NCBI RefSeq assembly: GCF_918698245.1
Contig: NZ_CAKKMS010000007.1
Coordinates: 124,001 to 188,000, forward strand
DNA: 64,000 nt
Source: Pedobacter sp. Bi126
GTDB lineage: Bacteria > Bacteroidota > Bacteroidia > Sphingobacteriales > Sphingobacteriaceae
Direction of reading: 5' to 3'
Shown here: positions 51,503 through 60,126 of the stretch, one piece after another
Position numbering within the stretch: the first letter of the stretch is position 1
Layout of the letters: the number at the start of each line of letters is the position of its first letter
Notes under the pieces: model-generated
Told to the model about the DNA's origin: nothing
Database searches by the model: none
The model's input: the letters and a program-made list of their open reading frames with translations, nothing else
Position numbers and translations under genes: made by a program

Positions 51503-51789
51503 GATTGAGCCGGAAGTCCTCAGTCTGAAGTCATTAGTCAGGTTTAAGTCGGTCGTCATTTCGACTGAAGTGCAACGTAATGGAGAAATCTGTTTCGCAG
51601 GATTCAATAATTGATTTTGAAACTACTTCATAATAATTAAGTTGTTAATTTGGTAATTATTTACTGTTTAAATTATTTAATTGGTAATTAAAATGCTATT
51701 ATAGCTCTTTTTGTTGCTAATTTAAAAATATCGTCCGATCATTTGTAAATTTTTAGTTTCTTTGCGGTGAGCAACCTTCACCCAACCAA
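51503..51789. repeat. Intergenic CGTCATTTCGAC fragment
   Basis: At about 51552-51606 lies a fragment GGTCGTCATTTCGACTGAAGTGCAACG, a relative of the GTCATCTCGAC family, with no obvious right arm. Nothing else is seen apart from a possible asparaginase promoter (TTTCTTTG near 51765). Confidence 0.55.
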
Positions 51790-52809
51790 ATGACCAAAAT
51801 ACTTATAATTTATACCGGCGGTACCATCGGTATGGTTAACGATCCTATAAATGGGATGTTAATTCCATTTGATTTTCAGCAGATAAAAGAAAACGTTCCT
51901 GAATTAAGCCGTTTAGATTATGATTTAGATGTGCATTCCTTCAACCCAGTATTGGATTCATCAAACATGGATCCTGAAATATGGAAAACATTAGCCGAAC
52001 TGGTTTATCATAAATACGATCAGTACGATGGTTTTGTCATCCTACATGGATCTGATACTATGGCCTTCACCGCATCGGCATTGAGTTTTATGCTCGAAAA
52101 CCTGAATAAGCCTGTTGTTTTAACTGGTTCGCAACTGCCGATTGGCGAAATCAGGACTGACGCCAAAGAGAATTTAATTACCGCTCTAGAGATTGCAGCG
52201 ACCAAAGAAGATGGAAAAGCACTTTTTCCAGAGGTTTGTATATATTTTGATTCCCAGTTATTTAGGGGCAACCGCTCTATAAAATATAACAGCGAAAAGT
52301 TCGAGGCTTTTCGTTCGCCAAACTACCCGATACTTGCCGAAGCGGGGGTTCACCTGCAGTTTTACAGAAACTATATCCTAAAAGCTACCGAAGGAGAATT
52401 AAAATTACATACCAATTTTAATTCAAACATCGGGGTGTTGAAATTATATCCTGGCATAACACCACAGGCCGTTCAGGCAATAACAGATTCTAAGGTAGAT
52501 GCCATTATTTTAGAAACTTTTGGTTCGGGCAATACCACAACTGCTCAATGGTTTTTAGATAGTTTGCGTCAGGCTATTTTGAATGGAAAGATAATCATCG
52601 ATATCTCTCAGTGTAAAAAAGGCTCTGTACAATTGGGACGTTACGAAACCAGTAGAGAATTGTTGAAAATGGGCATTTTAAGTGGCTACGATTTAACTTT
52701 CGAGGCTACAGTTACAAAGCTAATGTTTGTAATGGGCTTAGGCTTGTCAATAGAAGAAAGTCGTAAATTAATGGAAGAATCGCTAAGGGGTGAATTGACT
52801 AAAGATTAG
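51790..52809 (+). CDS. Type I (cytoplasmic) L-asparaginase
   Basis: A 339-residue asparaginase without a signal peptide. The nucleophile Thr is in YTGGTIGMV near the start. The second catalytic element is HGSDTMAF, and TGSQLPIGEIRTDAKENL follows. It hydrolyses asparagine to aspartate and ammonia. The lack of a signal peptide and a length near 340 fit the EcAI/AnsA type. No transporter or other asparagine gene is linked. Confidence 0.93.
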   Translation: MTKILIIYTGGTIGMVNDPINGMLIPFDFQQIKENVPELSRLDYDLDVHSFNPVLDSSNMDPEIWKTLAELVYHKYDQYDGFVILHGSDTMAFTASALSFMLENLNKPVVLTGSQLPIGEIRTDAKENLITALEIAATKEDGKALFPEVCIYFDSQLFRGNRSIKYNSEKFEAFRSPNYPILAEAGVHLQFYRNYILKATEGELKLHTNFNSNIGVLKLYPGITPQAVQAITDSKVDAIILETFGSGNTTTAQWFLDSLRQAILNGKIIIDISQCKKGSVQLGRYETSRELLKMGILSGYDLTFEATVTKLMFVMGLGLSIEESRKLMEESLRGELTKD

Positions 52810-53048
52810 TATTAGACGGGATTCTGGCAATTTACAGTTTTCGGTTCCAGGCTTCTACTAGACCTTCCAGGTTTCACAAACCTGCAAGGTCTATACCGAA
52901 ATAAGTAAAACTTCTGCAATTATGACCATCATCATTTCGGTTATAAGTATTTAGCGCTATTTTTGCTAGTAAAGAGGTATAAGGTATAGGTTTAAGGCGT
53001 AAGGTTATGTCTTGATACTTGATACAAAACACTCGATACTTATTAAAC

Positions 53049-54461
53049 ATGAAAATAGAACAAATATATACAGGTTGCCTGGCAGAAGCCGCTTATTACA
53101 TCGAAAGTAATGGTGAGGCTGCAATTATTGATCCGCTAAGAGAGGTTGGGACGTACTTAAAGAAAGCCGAAAAAGCAGGGGCCACCATTAAATATATTTT
53201 TGAAACGCATTTTCATGCCGATTTTGTTTCCGGACATGTAGATCTGGCAGAGAAATCTGGTGCCAAAATTATCTATGGCCCAACCGCTAAAACCGAGTTT
53301 AAATCGCACATTGCTAAAGATGGTGAGCAGTTTAAAATTGGAAACGTAACTATTACCGCTTTACATACTCCCGGGCATACTTTAGAATCGACTACTTATC
53401 TGCTAAGAGATGAAAATGGGAAAGATCACTGCATTTTTAGTGGCGATACCTTATTTATTGGCGATGTTGGTCGCCCGGACCTAGCACAGAAGGGCCATTT
53501 AACCATGGAAGATTTAGCGGGAATGCTTTACGATTCGTTAAATGAGAAAATAAAACCTTTAGCTGATGACGTAATTGTTTACCCGGCACATGGTGCAGGT
53601 TCTGCCTGTGGCAAAAGCATGAGTAAGGAAACTTTTGATACTTTGGGGCACCAAAAGGAAGTCAATTACGCTTTAAAAGCCGAAACAAAAGAGCAGTTTA
53701 TTGCCGAAGTAACAGATGGCATTTTGCCACCACCACAATATTTTGCTAAAAATGCGGCCATTAATAAAGGCGGGGTGGAAAGTATTGATGAGGTTTACGA
53801 GAAAGGATTAAACGCTTTAATACCGCAAGCTTTTGAAGATACTGCAAACCAAACAGGGGCGATTATGCTCGATACCCGCGATCCACAGGTTTTTGCAAAA
53901 GGTTTTATTCCAAATTCGATCAATATTGGCCTTAACGGACAGTTTGCACCTTGGGTAGGTGCTTTAATTACCGATTTACAGCAACCCATTTTACTGATTA
54001 CCGATCAGGGTAAAGAAGAAGAAACCATTACCCGCTTAACCCGTGTAGGATACGATAGTACCATAGGTTATTTAGATGGCGGTTTCGAAAGATGGACAGA
54101 TGCTGGCAAGGAAATCGATACGATTGAATCAATCTCTGCAGAGGCATTTGAAACGGCTAGTCTTAACGGAGAAATTACAGCACTTGACGTGCGTAAACCG
54201 GGCGAATATGAATCAGAACATCTGGAATTTACACTGAGCCGTCCGCTAGATTTTATTAACGAATGGACTGGCGAGATTAATCCAAAATCTACCTATTATA
54301 TTCACTGTGCGGGTGGCTACCGATCGATGATTGCTGCTTCCATCTTAAAATCACGTGGAGTAGAAAATGTGATTGATGTTGCAGGCGGTTATGGCGCAAT
54401 TAAAAATACCGGTTTAAAAAGAACCGATTTCGCCTGCCCAAGCAAAGCGATGAAAGTTTAA
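53049..54461 (+). CDS. Persulfide dioxygenase-rhodanese fusion (MBL fold plus two rhodanese domains)
   Basis: A 470-residue fusion. Residues 1-245 are an ETHE1-like metallo-beta-lactamase domain with the metal motif THFHADFVSGH. The first rhodanese domain (about 260-350) has a Cys-less loop (LLITDQGKEEE), so it is probably inactive. The second (about 365-460) keeps the active loop HCAGGYRSM with its Cys. CstB-like proteins oxidise persulfides and transfer sulfur. The best start is ATG 53049; upstream readings run into spacer. The gene is followed by ypdA, whose product may reduce bacillithiol disulfide, so the persulfide substrate could be that of bacillithiol. Confidence 0.9.
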   Translation: MKIEQIYTGCLAEAAYYIESNGEAAIIDPLREVGTYLKKAEKAGATIKYIFETHFHADFVSGHVDLAEKSGAKIIYGPTAKTEFKSHIAKDGEQFKIGNVTITALHTPGHTLESTTYLLRDENGKDHCIFSGDTLFIGDVGRPDLAQKGHLTMEDLAGMLYDSLNEKIKPLADDVIVYPAHGAGSACGKSMSKETFDTLGHQKEVNYALKAETKEQFIAEVTDGILPPPQYFAKNAAINKGGVESIDEVYEKGLNALIPQAFEDTANQTGAIMLDTRDPQVFAKGFIPNSINIGLNGQFAPWVGALITDLQQPILLITDQGKEEETITRLTRVGYDSTIGYLDGGFERWTDAGKEIDTIESISAEAFETASLNGEITALDVRKPGEYESEHLEFTLSRPLDFINEWTGEINPKSTYYIHCAGGYRSMIAASILKSRGVENVIDVAGGYGAIKNTGLKRTDFACPSKAMKV

Positions 54462-54621
54462 TAAATAAAAGAGATCGCCATTTCGGGCGGAACACAGTGC
54501 AGTCGAGAACCCGAAGGCTCAGCGAAGCTAAATCTATGCTAACAGATCTCTCTCCCGACTTAATGTTGGGACGATGCTGCAGTCGAGATGACGATCACTC
54601 TTTAAGCGAAATAAAAACTGG
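54462..54621. repeat. Palindrome of the CGTCATCTCGAC family
   Basis: At about 54471-54597 is a palindrome whose left arm is GATCGCCATTTCGGGCGG and right arm CAGTCGAGATGACGATC, with an inner AACCCGAAGGCTCAGCGAAG hairpin. It separates the persulfide dioxygenase gene from ypdA. Confidence 0.7.
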
Positions 54622-55590
54622 ATGTCTGAAAATCAAAATCATTACGACGTATTAATTATCGGTGCTGGCCCGATAGGGATGGCATGTGCAATCGAAGCCC
54701 AAAAAGCAAATCTAAGCTATGTAATTGTAGAAAAAGGTGCTTTGGTAAACAGTTTGTTTAACTATCCTGTGTTTATGACCTTCTTTTCTACTTCTCAAAA
54801 GTTAGAAATTGGAGGAGTTCCTTTCGTAACCATTAGTCCGAAGCCTAACCGAAATGAAGCGGTTGAATATTACCGCCGTGTAGCCGAAAAATTTGATTTA
54901 AATATCCATCTTTTTGAAAGTGTAAAACAAGTTGCTAAAAAGGATCAAAATGTTTTCGAAATCAATACCTCCAAAACCGATTATACGGCAAATAATGTAA
55001 TTGTAGCAACAGGTTTTTATGATGTGCCATTGTTGATGAATGTTCCAGGAGAGGATTTACCAAAAGTAACGCATTATTATAAAGACCCGCATTTATATGC
55101 ATTTCAAAATGTGGTAGTGGTTGGCGCCAATAACTCTGGCGTAGATGCTGCTTTAGAAACGTATCGGAAAGGTGCAAACGTAACCATGGTTGTTCGTAGT
55201 AACGATCTTGGTCCTCATGTTAAATATTGGGTACGTCCGGATATCCAGAACAGGATTAAAGAGGGAGAAGTTAAAGCACTTTTTAACTCCGAGTTGATTG
55301 AAATAAGAGAAGGTGAAGTAGATATTAAAACACCCGAAGGAATAAAAACAATACCGAACGATTTTGTAATTGCGATGACGGGTTACCAACCGGATTTCGG
55401 AATGCTGAGGAAATTCGGCATCGAACTGCCCGAAACACTTTGCCCGGTTTATAACGAAGAAACGATGGAAACCAATGTGAAAGGTTTGTATTTGGCAGGT
55501 GTAGTCTGTGGCGGATTGGATACCCACAAACTTTTTATCGAAAACTCAAGGGTGCACGCCGAAATGATCGTGAAGAATATTCTGAGTTAA
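54622..55590 (+). CDS. ypdA: YpdA-type putative bacillithiol disulfide reductase
   Basis: A 322-residue flavoprotein. The FAD-binding motif is IIGAGPIGMACAIEA (12-26). The second GXGXXG is VVVGANNSGVDAALE (about 160), and the end reads GLYLAGVVCGG. It is the flavin-dependent reductase thought to turn bacillithiol disulfide back to thiol using NADPH. bshA at 37.3 kb and this gene support active bacillithiol metabolism. The ATG is at 54622 after a repeat-filled gap. Good assignment by overall sequence; activity is known only for homologues. Confidence 0.9.
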   Translation: MSENQNHYDVLIIGAGPIGMACAIEAQKANLSYVIVEKGALVNSLFNYPVFMTFFSTSQKLEIGGVPFVTISPKPNRNEAVEYYRRVAEKFDLNIHLFESVKQVAKKDQNVFEINTSKTDYTANNVIVATGFYDVPLLMNVPGEDLPKVTHYYKDPHLYAFQNVVVVGANNSGVDAALETYRKGANVTMVVRSNDLGPHVKYWVRPDIQNRIKEGEVKALFNSELIEIREGEVDIKTPEGIKTIPNDFVIAMTGYQPDFGMLRKFGIELPETLCPVYNEETMETNVKGLYLAGVVCGGLDTHKLFIENSRVHAEMIVKNILS

Positions 55591-55686
55591 ATTTCTTACG
55601 AAGTTTAGCCAGGGGATCAGCGATGGAATAACTTCGTAAGTCTTACACCCAAGTTAAAACTTCCGAAATCTTCTGCGCGCAGGCTT
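55591..55686. repeat. TTACGAAGTTTAGCC palindrome
   Basis: Imperfect palindrome with arms TTACGAAGTT and AACTTCGTAA at about 55595-55650, relative of the AACTTGCGAAGTCT repeats at 16.1 and 16.7 kb. It lies between ypdA and the convergent membrane gene, and may stop transcription in both directions. Confidence 0.65.
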
Positions 55687-56208
55687 TTAGACCTCTGAAG
55701 TTAGTTGGTTATTTTTTGATCTTCCCCATCTGTAACTTACAGATAGCATCATAGAAACTATTATAATTTGAAGTATAAGTACAGCTTTAGATACGATCGT
55801 TAAAATAATGAAATTTTGTTCGTATTGATTGATTTCTGATTGTGCAGACAATGGCGGGTAAATTGTCCAGCTGTTAATATTGTGATATGGATTAAAGAAA
55901 GGCAAAAGTTTTATTGCTATGGACGCCAGCAGGATTAAAATAAAGCCTAAAAAGAAAATAAATGAGCGCTGAATTTTTCTGCGAAATGAGTGTTTAAACT
56001 CTTTAAAGTAGTAAACGGAAAAAGAAATAATAATAAAAAAGGATATCAATAAATGCTGTTTTTTAATCACGAAGTAGGTGTCGTGAAGATTGATGTCAAT
56101 GGAATTGCTAAAAAGGGTTTTTCCAAATATGCAGAAGCCGATAATTATGGCAATTGCAATGCAAGCTAAGAGCCATAAAACTTCCTCTAATAATGGTTTG
56201 TTTTTCAT
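55687..56208 (-). CDS. Small membrane protein with cytochrome oxidase subunit I-like motifs, hypothetical
   Basis: A 173-residue protein with four transmembrane helices (about 10-30, 50-68, 80-100 and 135-160). DINLHDTYFVIKKQH and later WTIYPPLSAQ resemble two famous motifs of haem-copper oxidase subunit I (HDTYFVVAHFH and WT.YPPLS), but in reverse order and without the histidine set of the haem site. It is likely a separate membrane family, not a functional oxidase. I do not recognise a named family. Confidence 0.6.
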   Translation of the reverse strand: MKNKPLLEEVLWLLACIAIAIIIGFCIFGKTLFSNSIDINLHDTYFVIKKQHLLISFFIIISFSVYYFKEFKHSFRRKIQRSFIFFLGFILILLASIAIKLLPFFNPYHNINSWTIYPPLSAQSEINQYEQNFIILTIVSKAVLILQIIIVSMMLSVSYRWGRSKNNQLTSEV

Positions 56209-56337
56209 AAAGAGCGAGATTTAGATTTGTTTAATAAATATACATATTAGCCGTCATGCTGAACTTGCTTCAGCATCTTTCCTGCAAAATAGGCCCTGAA
56301 ATAAATTCAGGGTGACGATCCTCTTGATAAAACTAAA
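56209..56337. repeat. CGTCATGCTGAACTTG palindrome
   Basis: At about 56252-56325: GCCGTCATGCTGAACTTGC, then CCTGAAATAAATTCAGGGTGACG. It is a variant of the GTCAT ... ATGAC class, located between two minus-strand genes. Confidence 0.6.
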
Positions 56338-57330
56338 TCAATGAACCGGTACTTTCAAAGTACTTCCCACAAAACTCTCAATGGCCCCATTTACACTTGG
56401 CAAATCTTTCGAGGTAATATACGATCCCATTACATGATTCCCTGCGTTGGGGATAGCTACTTTTCTTTTTAAATTATTCGGCGTACCCAATTCATCGAAC
56501 ATTTTCAGCATAGCATCTACACGGACTACAGGATCTTGTTCGAGTTCATTTTTGTAATAATAGAGCATTAAAACAGGTTGTTTTACCTTTTGAAAAGTAG
56601 ACTTTACCATACTGCTTTCGATGAATTCTTCCAGTTCTACCAGAGATTCGAGGCGGTAATTGGTATACCAGTATTTTTTATATTCGTCAGTGCGATCGTC
56701 TACTTTACGTTCATCGCCACCCACTACTTTTCGGGCAATCTGTAAACCCCATGGATTATTCAAAAGCCATGCATTTTTATCGTTAATGGCCACATTTGGT
56801 GACAATAAAATCAAGCTGTTAATCTCAGGATAGGTTGCTGCTAGTTTTAAAGCAACAGTTCCACCGGTAGAAGTACCTACTAAAATTACTTTTTTGCCTA
56901 ATTTTTTACCGATGGCATAAGCCTGTTTACTGGTTTCCCAAAGGCGGTCGGCGGTGAAATACTGCATAGGTGCAAGTGTATCAATGCCATGGTCGGCCAA
57001 ACGCGCTAGATATAAATTGGCATTTAGTTCTTTTGCTAAATTTAGGTAAACAGGGTTACCTTCTGTTTTTGATGCTGAAAAACCATGCAGGTAAACAATG
57101 GCATACTCGGTTTGCTTGTGGAGGGGATCGGCCCAGATGATTTCGGCTTCGTTGCCCGGTTTTATTTTGTGCATGGATTCTATGCTGGCCACATAACGCT
57201 CTAAATCTTCCAGATCGGGAACCTGTGTGAGTTCTTTGTTATAAACCGGCTTTTTGGGTTTTGGCCCCAATAAGTAGCCTGCAACAATTATTGCCGAAAG
57301 GCCGATAAGTACTTTGTAGCGTTTTTTCAT
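56338..57330 (-). CDS. Alpha/beta hydrolase, membrane-anchored
   Basis: A 330-residue hydrolase. An N-terminal hydrophobic segment (VLIGLSAIIVAGYLLG, 5-20) anchors or exports it. YLHGFSAS is the oxyanion loop and the nucleophile Ser is in GTSTGG. A His near the end (NAGNHVMGS) may complete the triad, with an acid before it. Likely an esterase or lipase-like enzyme on the outer side of the inner membrane. ATG at 57330 is used in place of the GTG at 57342 that adds MVPH. Substrate unknown. Confidence 0.85.
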   Translation of the reverse strand: MKKRYKVLIGLSAIIVAGYLLGPKPKKPVYNKELTQVPDLEDLERYVASIESMHKIKPGNEAEIIWADPLHKQTEYAIVYLHGFSASKTEGNPVYLNLAKELNANLYLARLADHGIDTLAPMQYFTADRLWETSKQAYAIGKKLGKKVILVGTSTGGTVALKLAATYPEINSLILLSPNVAINDKNAWLLNNPWGLQIARKVVGGDERKVDDRTDEYKKYWYTNYRLESLVELEEFIESSMVKSTFQKVKQPVLMLYYYKNELEQDPVVRVDAMLKMFDELGTPNNLKRKVAIPNAGNHVMGSYITSKDLPSVNGAIESFVGSTLKVPVH

Positions 57331-57441
57331 ATGAGGCACCAAATATTAGTTTAAATGTAAAATTTGAAATTAAATAAAGCTAATCTTTTTGATGAATTAG
57401 TTATGATACTGAGAGGCTATTGCTTGCAATAACCCATAATG

Positions 57442-57515
57442 TTAAACCTGATGGCGCCAAATAGCCCACAGCCCGAAGCATGAGGACAAGGACTATGGGC
57501 AATAGCAGGAGCAAA
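57442..57515 (+). repeat. Dispersed repeat, TTAAACCTGA / GGACTATGGGCAATAGCAGG, weak copy
   Basis: TTAAACCTGATGGCGCC then GGACAAGGACTATGGGCAATAGCAGG resembles the 63762 and 13162 elements in order and spacing, but is shorter and diverged. It lies in the 290-base gap upstream of the polyprenyl synthase gene. Confidence 0.45.
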
Positions 57516-57594
57516 AGATGTTAAAGATTATTGTTATTGCTTTTCAAATCCTTAATAATACGATTGCACATTACCTTTTTATGGGAAATTAGCT

Positions 57595-57602
57595 TAAGTT
57601 TG
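57595..57602 (+). promoter_or_regulatory. TAAGTTTG box upstream of polyprenyl synthase
   Basis: A perfect TAnnTTTG match 22 bases before ATG 57624, which supports that start. Confidence 0.5.
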
Positions 57603-57623
57603 CAATCAAAATTTTTCGACTTA

Positions 57624-58595
57624 ATGCCGGGAATCGAACAGATAAAAACACCTATTGCTGCTGATATTAAAGCGTTTGAAAAAACCTTTAAAGAATCTAT
57701 GCATAGCGACGCACCGTTGCTGGATAGGATTACCCATTATATTGTAAAGCAAAAAGGCAAACAAATGCGGCCGATGTTCGTATTTTTTGCGGCTAAACTA
57801 TGCGGTGGAATTACAGAATCAACCCATCGTGGAGCTGCCTTGGTAGAGCTTTTACATACCGCTACTTTGGTGCATGATGACGTAGTAGATAATGCTTATG
57901 AGCGCCGTGGTTTTTTCTCTATCAATGCTTTATGGAAAAACAAGATTGCCGTTCTGGTCGGCGATTACCTGTTGGCCAAAGGATTATTACTTTCGGTAAA
58001 CAATAATGAACACCGTTTGTTACAGATTGTATCGGAAGCAGTAAAACAAATGAGTGAAGGGGAGCTGTTGCAGGTAGAAAAGGTGCGGAGGATGGATATT
58101 TCGGAAGATTTATATTTTGATGTGATCCGACAAAAAACCGCTTCTTTAATTGCTTCTTGTTGCGCTGCGGGGGCTGCTTCGGCAGGTGCTGATGATGATA
58201 CGATCGAAAAAATGCGTCTGTTTGGCGAAAAAGTAGGAATTGCCTTTCAGATTAAAGACGATACCTTCGATTTCGGTACTGATGATGTAGGCAAACCTTT
58301 GGGTATTGATATTAAAGAGAAGAAAGTAACACTGCCTTTAATTTATGCACTGAATAAAGCTGAAAAAACCGAACGAAAAAAAATAATTAACCTGGTGAAA
58401 AACCACCAGGACGATCCGGTTAAAATTCAGCAGATTATAGACTTCGTTAATGCACACGAAGGTGTGTATTATGCGAATCAGAAAATGCAGGAGTACCAGA
58501 AGGAAGCATTTGATATTTTGCACAGTTTTGAGGCAGGCGAAGCACGAACTGGTTTAGAACAACTTGTACTGTACACCACTGAACGTAAAAAATAA
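57624..58595 (+). CDS. Trans-polyprenyl diphosphate synthase
   Basis: A 323-residue isoprenyl synthase. The two Asp-rich motifs are VHDDVVDNA (DDVVD) and IKDDTFDFG (DDTFD), and GKQMRPMFVFF is the substrate-binding start. It elongates farnesyl or geranylgeranyl diphosphate with IPP to a long chain used for quinone side chains. The exact chain length cannot be deduced. I choose ATG 57624 because the upstream extension overlaps the promoter. The stop overlaps the terC start by one base. Confidence 0.93.
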   Translation: MPGIEQIKTPIAADIKAFEKTFKESMHSDAPLLDRITHYIVKQKGKQMRPMFVFFAAKLCGGITESTHRGAALVELLHTATLVHDDVVDNAYERRGFFSINALWKNKIAVLVGDYLLAKGLLLSVNNNEHRLLQIVSEAVKQMSEGELLQVEKVRRMDISEDLYFDVIRQKTASLIASCCAAGAASAGADDDTIEKMRLFGEKVGIAFQIKDDTFDFGTDDVGKPLGIDIKEKKVTLPLIYALNKAEKTERKKIINLVKNHQDDPVKIQQIIDFVNAHEGVYYANQKMQEYQKEAFDILHSFEAGEARTGLEQLVLYTTERKK

Positions 58596-59650
58596 TGGGT
58601 AACGAATTACTTTTTAGCTTAGGTTTTCTTCTTTTTATTGCATTGATTCTTGCTTTAGACCTTGGTCTTTTTAGCCGGAAAGAACATGTGGTGAGCTTAA
58701 AACAGGCTGGAGTAATGAGTTTGATCATGGTGGCTTTGGCTATCGGTTTTTACTTTATCCTGTTAACCGAAGGGCATCAGCTACATGGAATAAAAGATTT
58801 TGCACACCTACAAGAGATTGTAACGCGACACCAGCATCATATTAAACTAATTCCCAATGATTTTGAAGGCAGTTTAGCGGTGTATAAACAAAACCTCGGC
58901 TTAGAATTTTTAACCGGTTATGTAATTGAGTATGCACTTTCAGTAGATAATATCTTTGTGATCGTACTCGTTTTCTCTGCTTTCGCCGTTGAAGAAAAAT
59001 ATTACCACCGTGTATTGTTCTGGGGTATTTTGGGTGCCATTATTATGCGTTTCATCTTCATTTTTGTTGGTGCAGCATTAATTGCAAAATTTGCCTGGAT
59101 ACTCTATTTGTTTGGCGCTTTCCTTGTTTTTACTGGGGTAAAAATGTTCTTTAGTAAAGATGAAGATGATAAGATTGATCCGGAAAATCATCCTGTGGTT
59201 AAATGGGCCTCGAAAATATTTTCTATCCATCCAAAGTATGAGGGTAAAAAATTCTTCGTAAAAATTAACCATAAAACACTGGTAACACCTTTATTTTTGG
59301 TGCTGCTGATTGTTGAGTTTACCGATCTTTTATTCGCTGTCGATTCTATCCCAGCTATTTTTGCGGTAACAAAAGATCCTTACATTGTATTTTTCTCAAA
59401 TATTTTTGCCATCATGGGTTTACGTTCCATGTTCTTCCTGTTGGTGAATATCATCCATAAATTCCACTATTTAAAAACCGGATTAGCCGTATTATTGGCA
59501 TTTATCGGGATTAAAATGCTGGGGCATACTTATCTGGAGAAATGGGGTTTCACTACCGAGCATTCTTTGATCGTGATTCTGAGTATCTTAGTGATGAGCA
59601 TTGTGGCTTCACTGGTTTTTCCGAAGAAAAAGGTGCATGTAAAACCTTAG
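58595..59650 (+). CDS. TerC/Alx family membrane protein
   Basis: A 351-residue protein with about nine helices. Family signatures are GYVIEYALSVDNIFVIVLVF and VEFTDLLFAVDSIPAIFAVTKDP, each with the acidic residues thought to bind metal ions. TerC/Alx proteins are linked to manganese export or metal loading of exported enzymes. The one-base overlap with polyprenyl synthase (TAATG) shows that they form an operon. The reason for that pairing is unclear. Confidence 0.92.
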   Translation: MGNELLFSLGFLLFIALILALDLGLFSRKEHVVSLKQAGVMSLIMVALAIGFYFILLTEGHQLHGIKDFAHLQEIVTRHQHHIKLIPNDFEGSLAVYKQNLGLEFLTGYVIEYALSVDNIFVIVLVFSAFAVEEKYYHRVLFWGILGAIIMRFIFIFVGAALIAKFAWILYLFGAFLVFTGVKMFFSKDEDDKIDPENHPVVKWASKIFSIHPKYEGKKFFVKINHKTLVTPLFLVLLIVEFTDLLFAVDSIPAIFAVTKDPYIVFFSNIFAIMGLRSMFFLLVNIIHKFHYLKTGLAVLLAFIGIKMLGHTYLEKWGFTTEHSLIVILSILVMSIVASLVFPKKKVHVKP

Positions 59651-60126
59651 TTTATCATCTAAAACATTTTTGCTAAAATTATTTTAACCACCTAAGTCAC
59701 CTGAGTACATTTAAGTTTTTTGTTTTGTAAAGTACTAAGTGGGGTAGCTGCACTTTGCTGTGTGGCCTAGCAGATTTTCGTAGGAAAAAGCACAAAAATC
59801 TTTGCAGTTTTACCCATACTTCCACAGACCAAGGCAGTGTTTAAGCGAGTGTGGTGGCAATGAGGTTAGGAAAGAGCCTACAGACTGCCACAATTGAGAT
59901 TTTTGTAGTTTTTTACAAGAAAGGATGCAAGCCTTGATCTTTTGTTTCTTTTCTATCAAGAGAAAAGAAAGAGCCCATCGGCGGCGGTGAGCCGAGGCAA
60001 GGTTGTGCATGGGGAAAAGATTGCTAATTCTTTTCTTGTGGTAAAGAAAACTAAAGCAAAATATACGTTACAGCTAGCAATCTCTGACTAAAATTTGTAC
60101 TTTCAGCAACTAAACTATTATTCCTA
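59651..60126. repeat. Structured non-coding region before M28 peptidase gene
   Basis: This 476-base gap has an ACCACCTAAGTCACCTGAGTAC-like repeat (59688), then a roughly 300-base block (59760-60060). In it a 10-bp perfect hairpin (TTTCTTTTCT / AGAAAAGAAA, loop ATCAAG) lies at about 59945-59970. CACAAAAATCTTTGCAG and CTGCCACAATTGAGATTTTTGTAG give a longer weak inverted repeat. No convincing gene in either strand. Confidence 0.6.

Noticed and set aside
59810..60010. A 66-codon minus-strand frame near the M28 gene
   Set aside because: It lies inside the structured non-coding block, has no recognisable domain, and has a composition that follows the hairpins.
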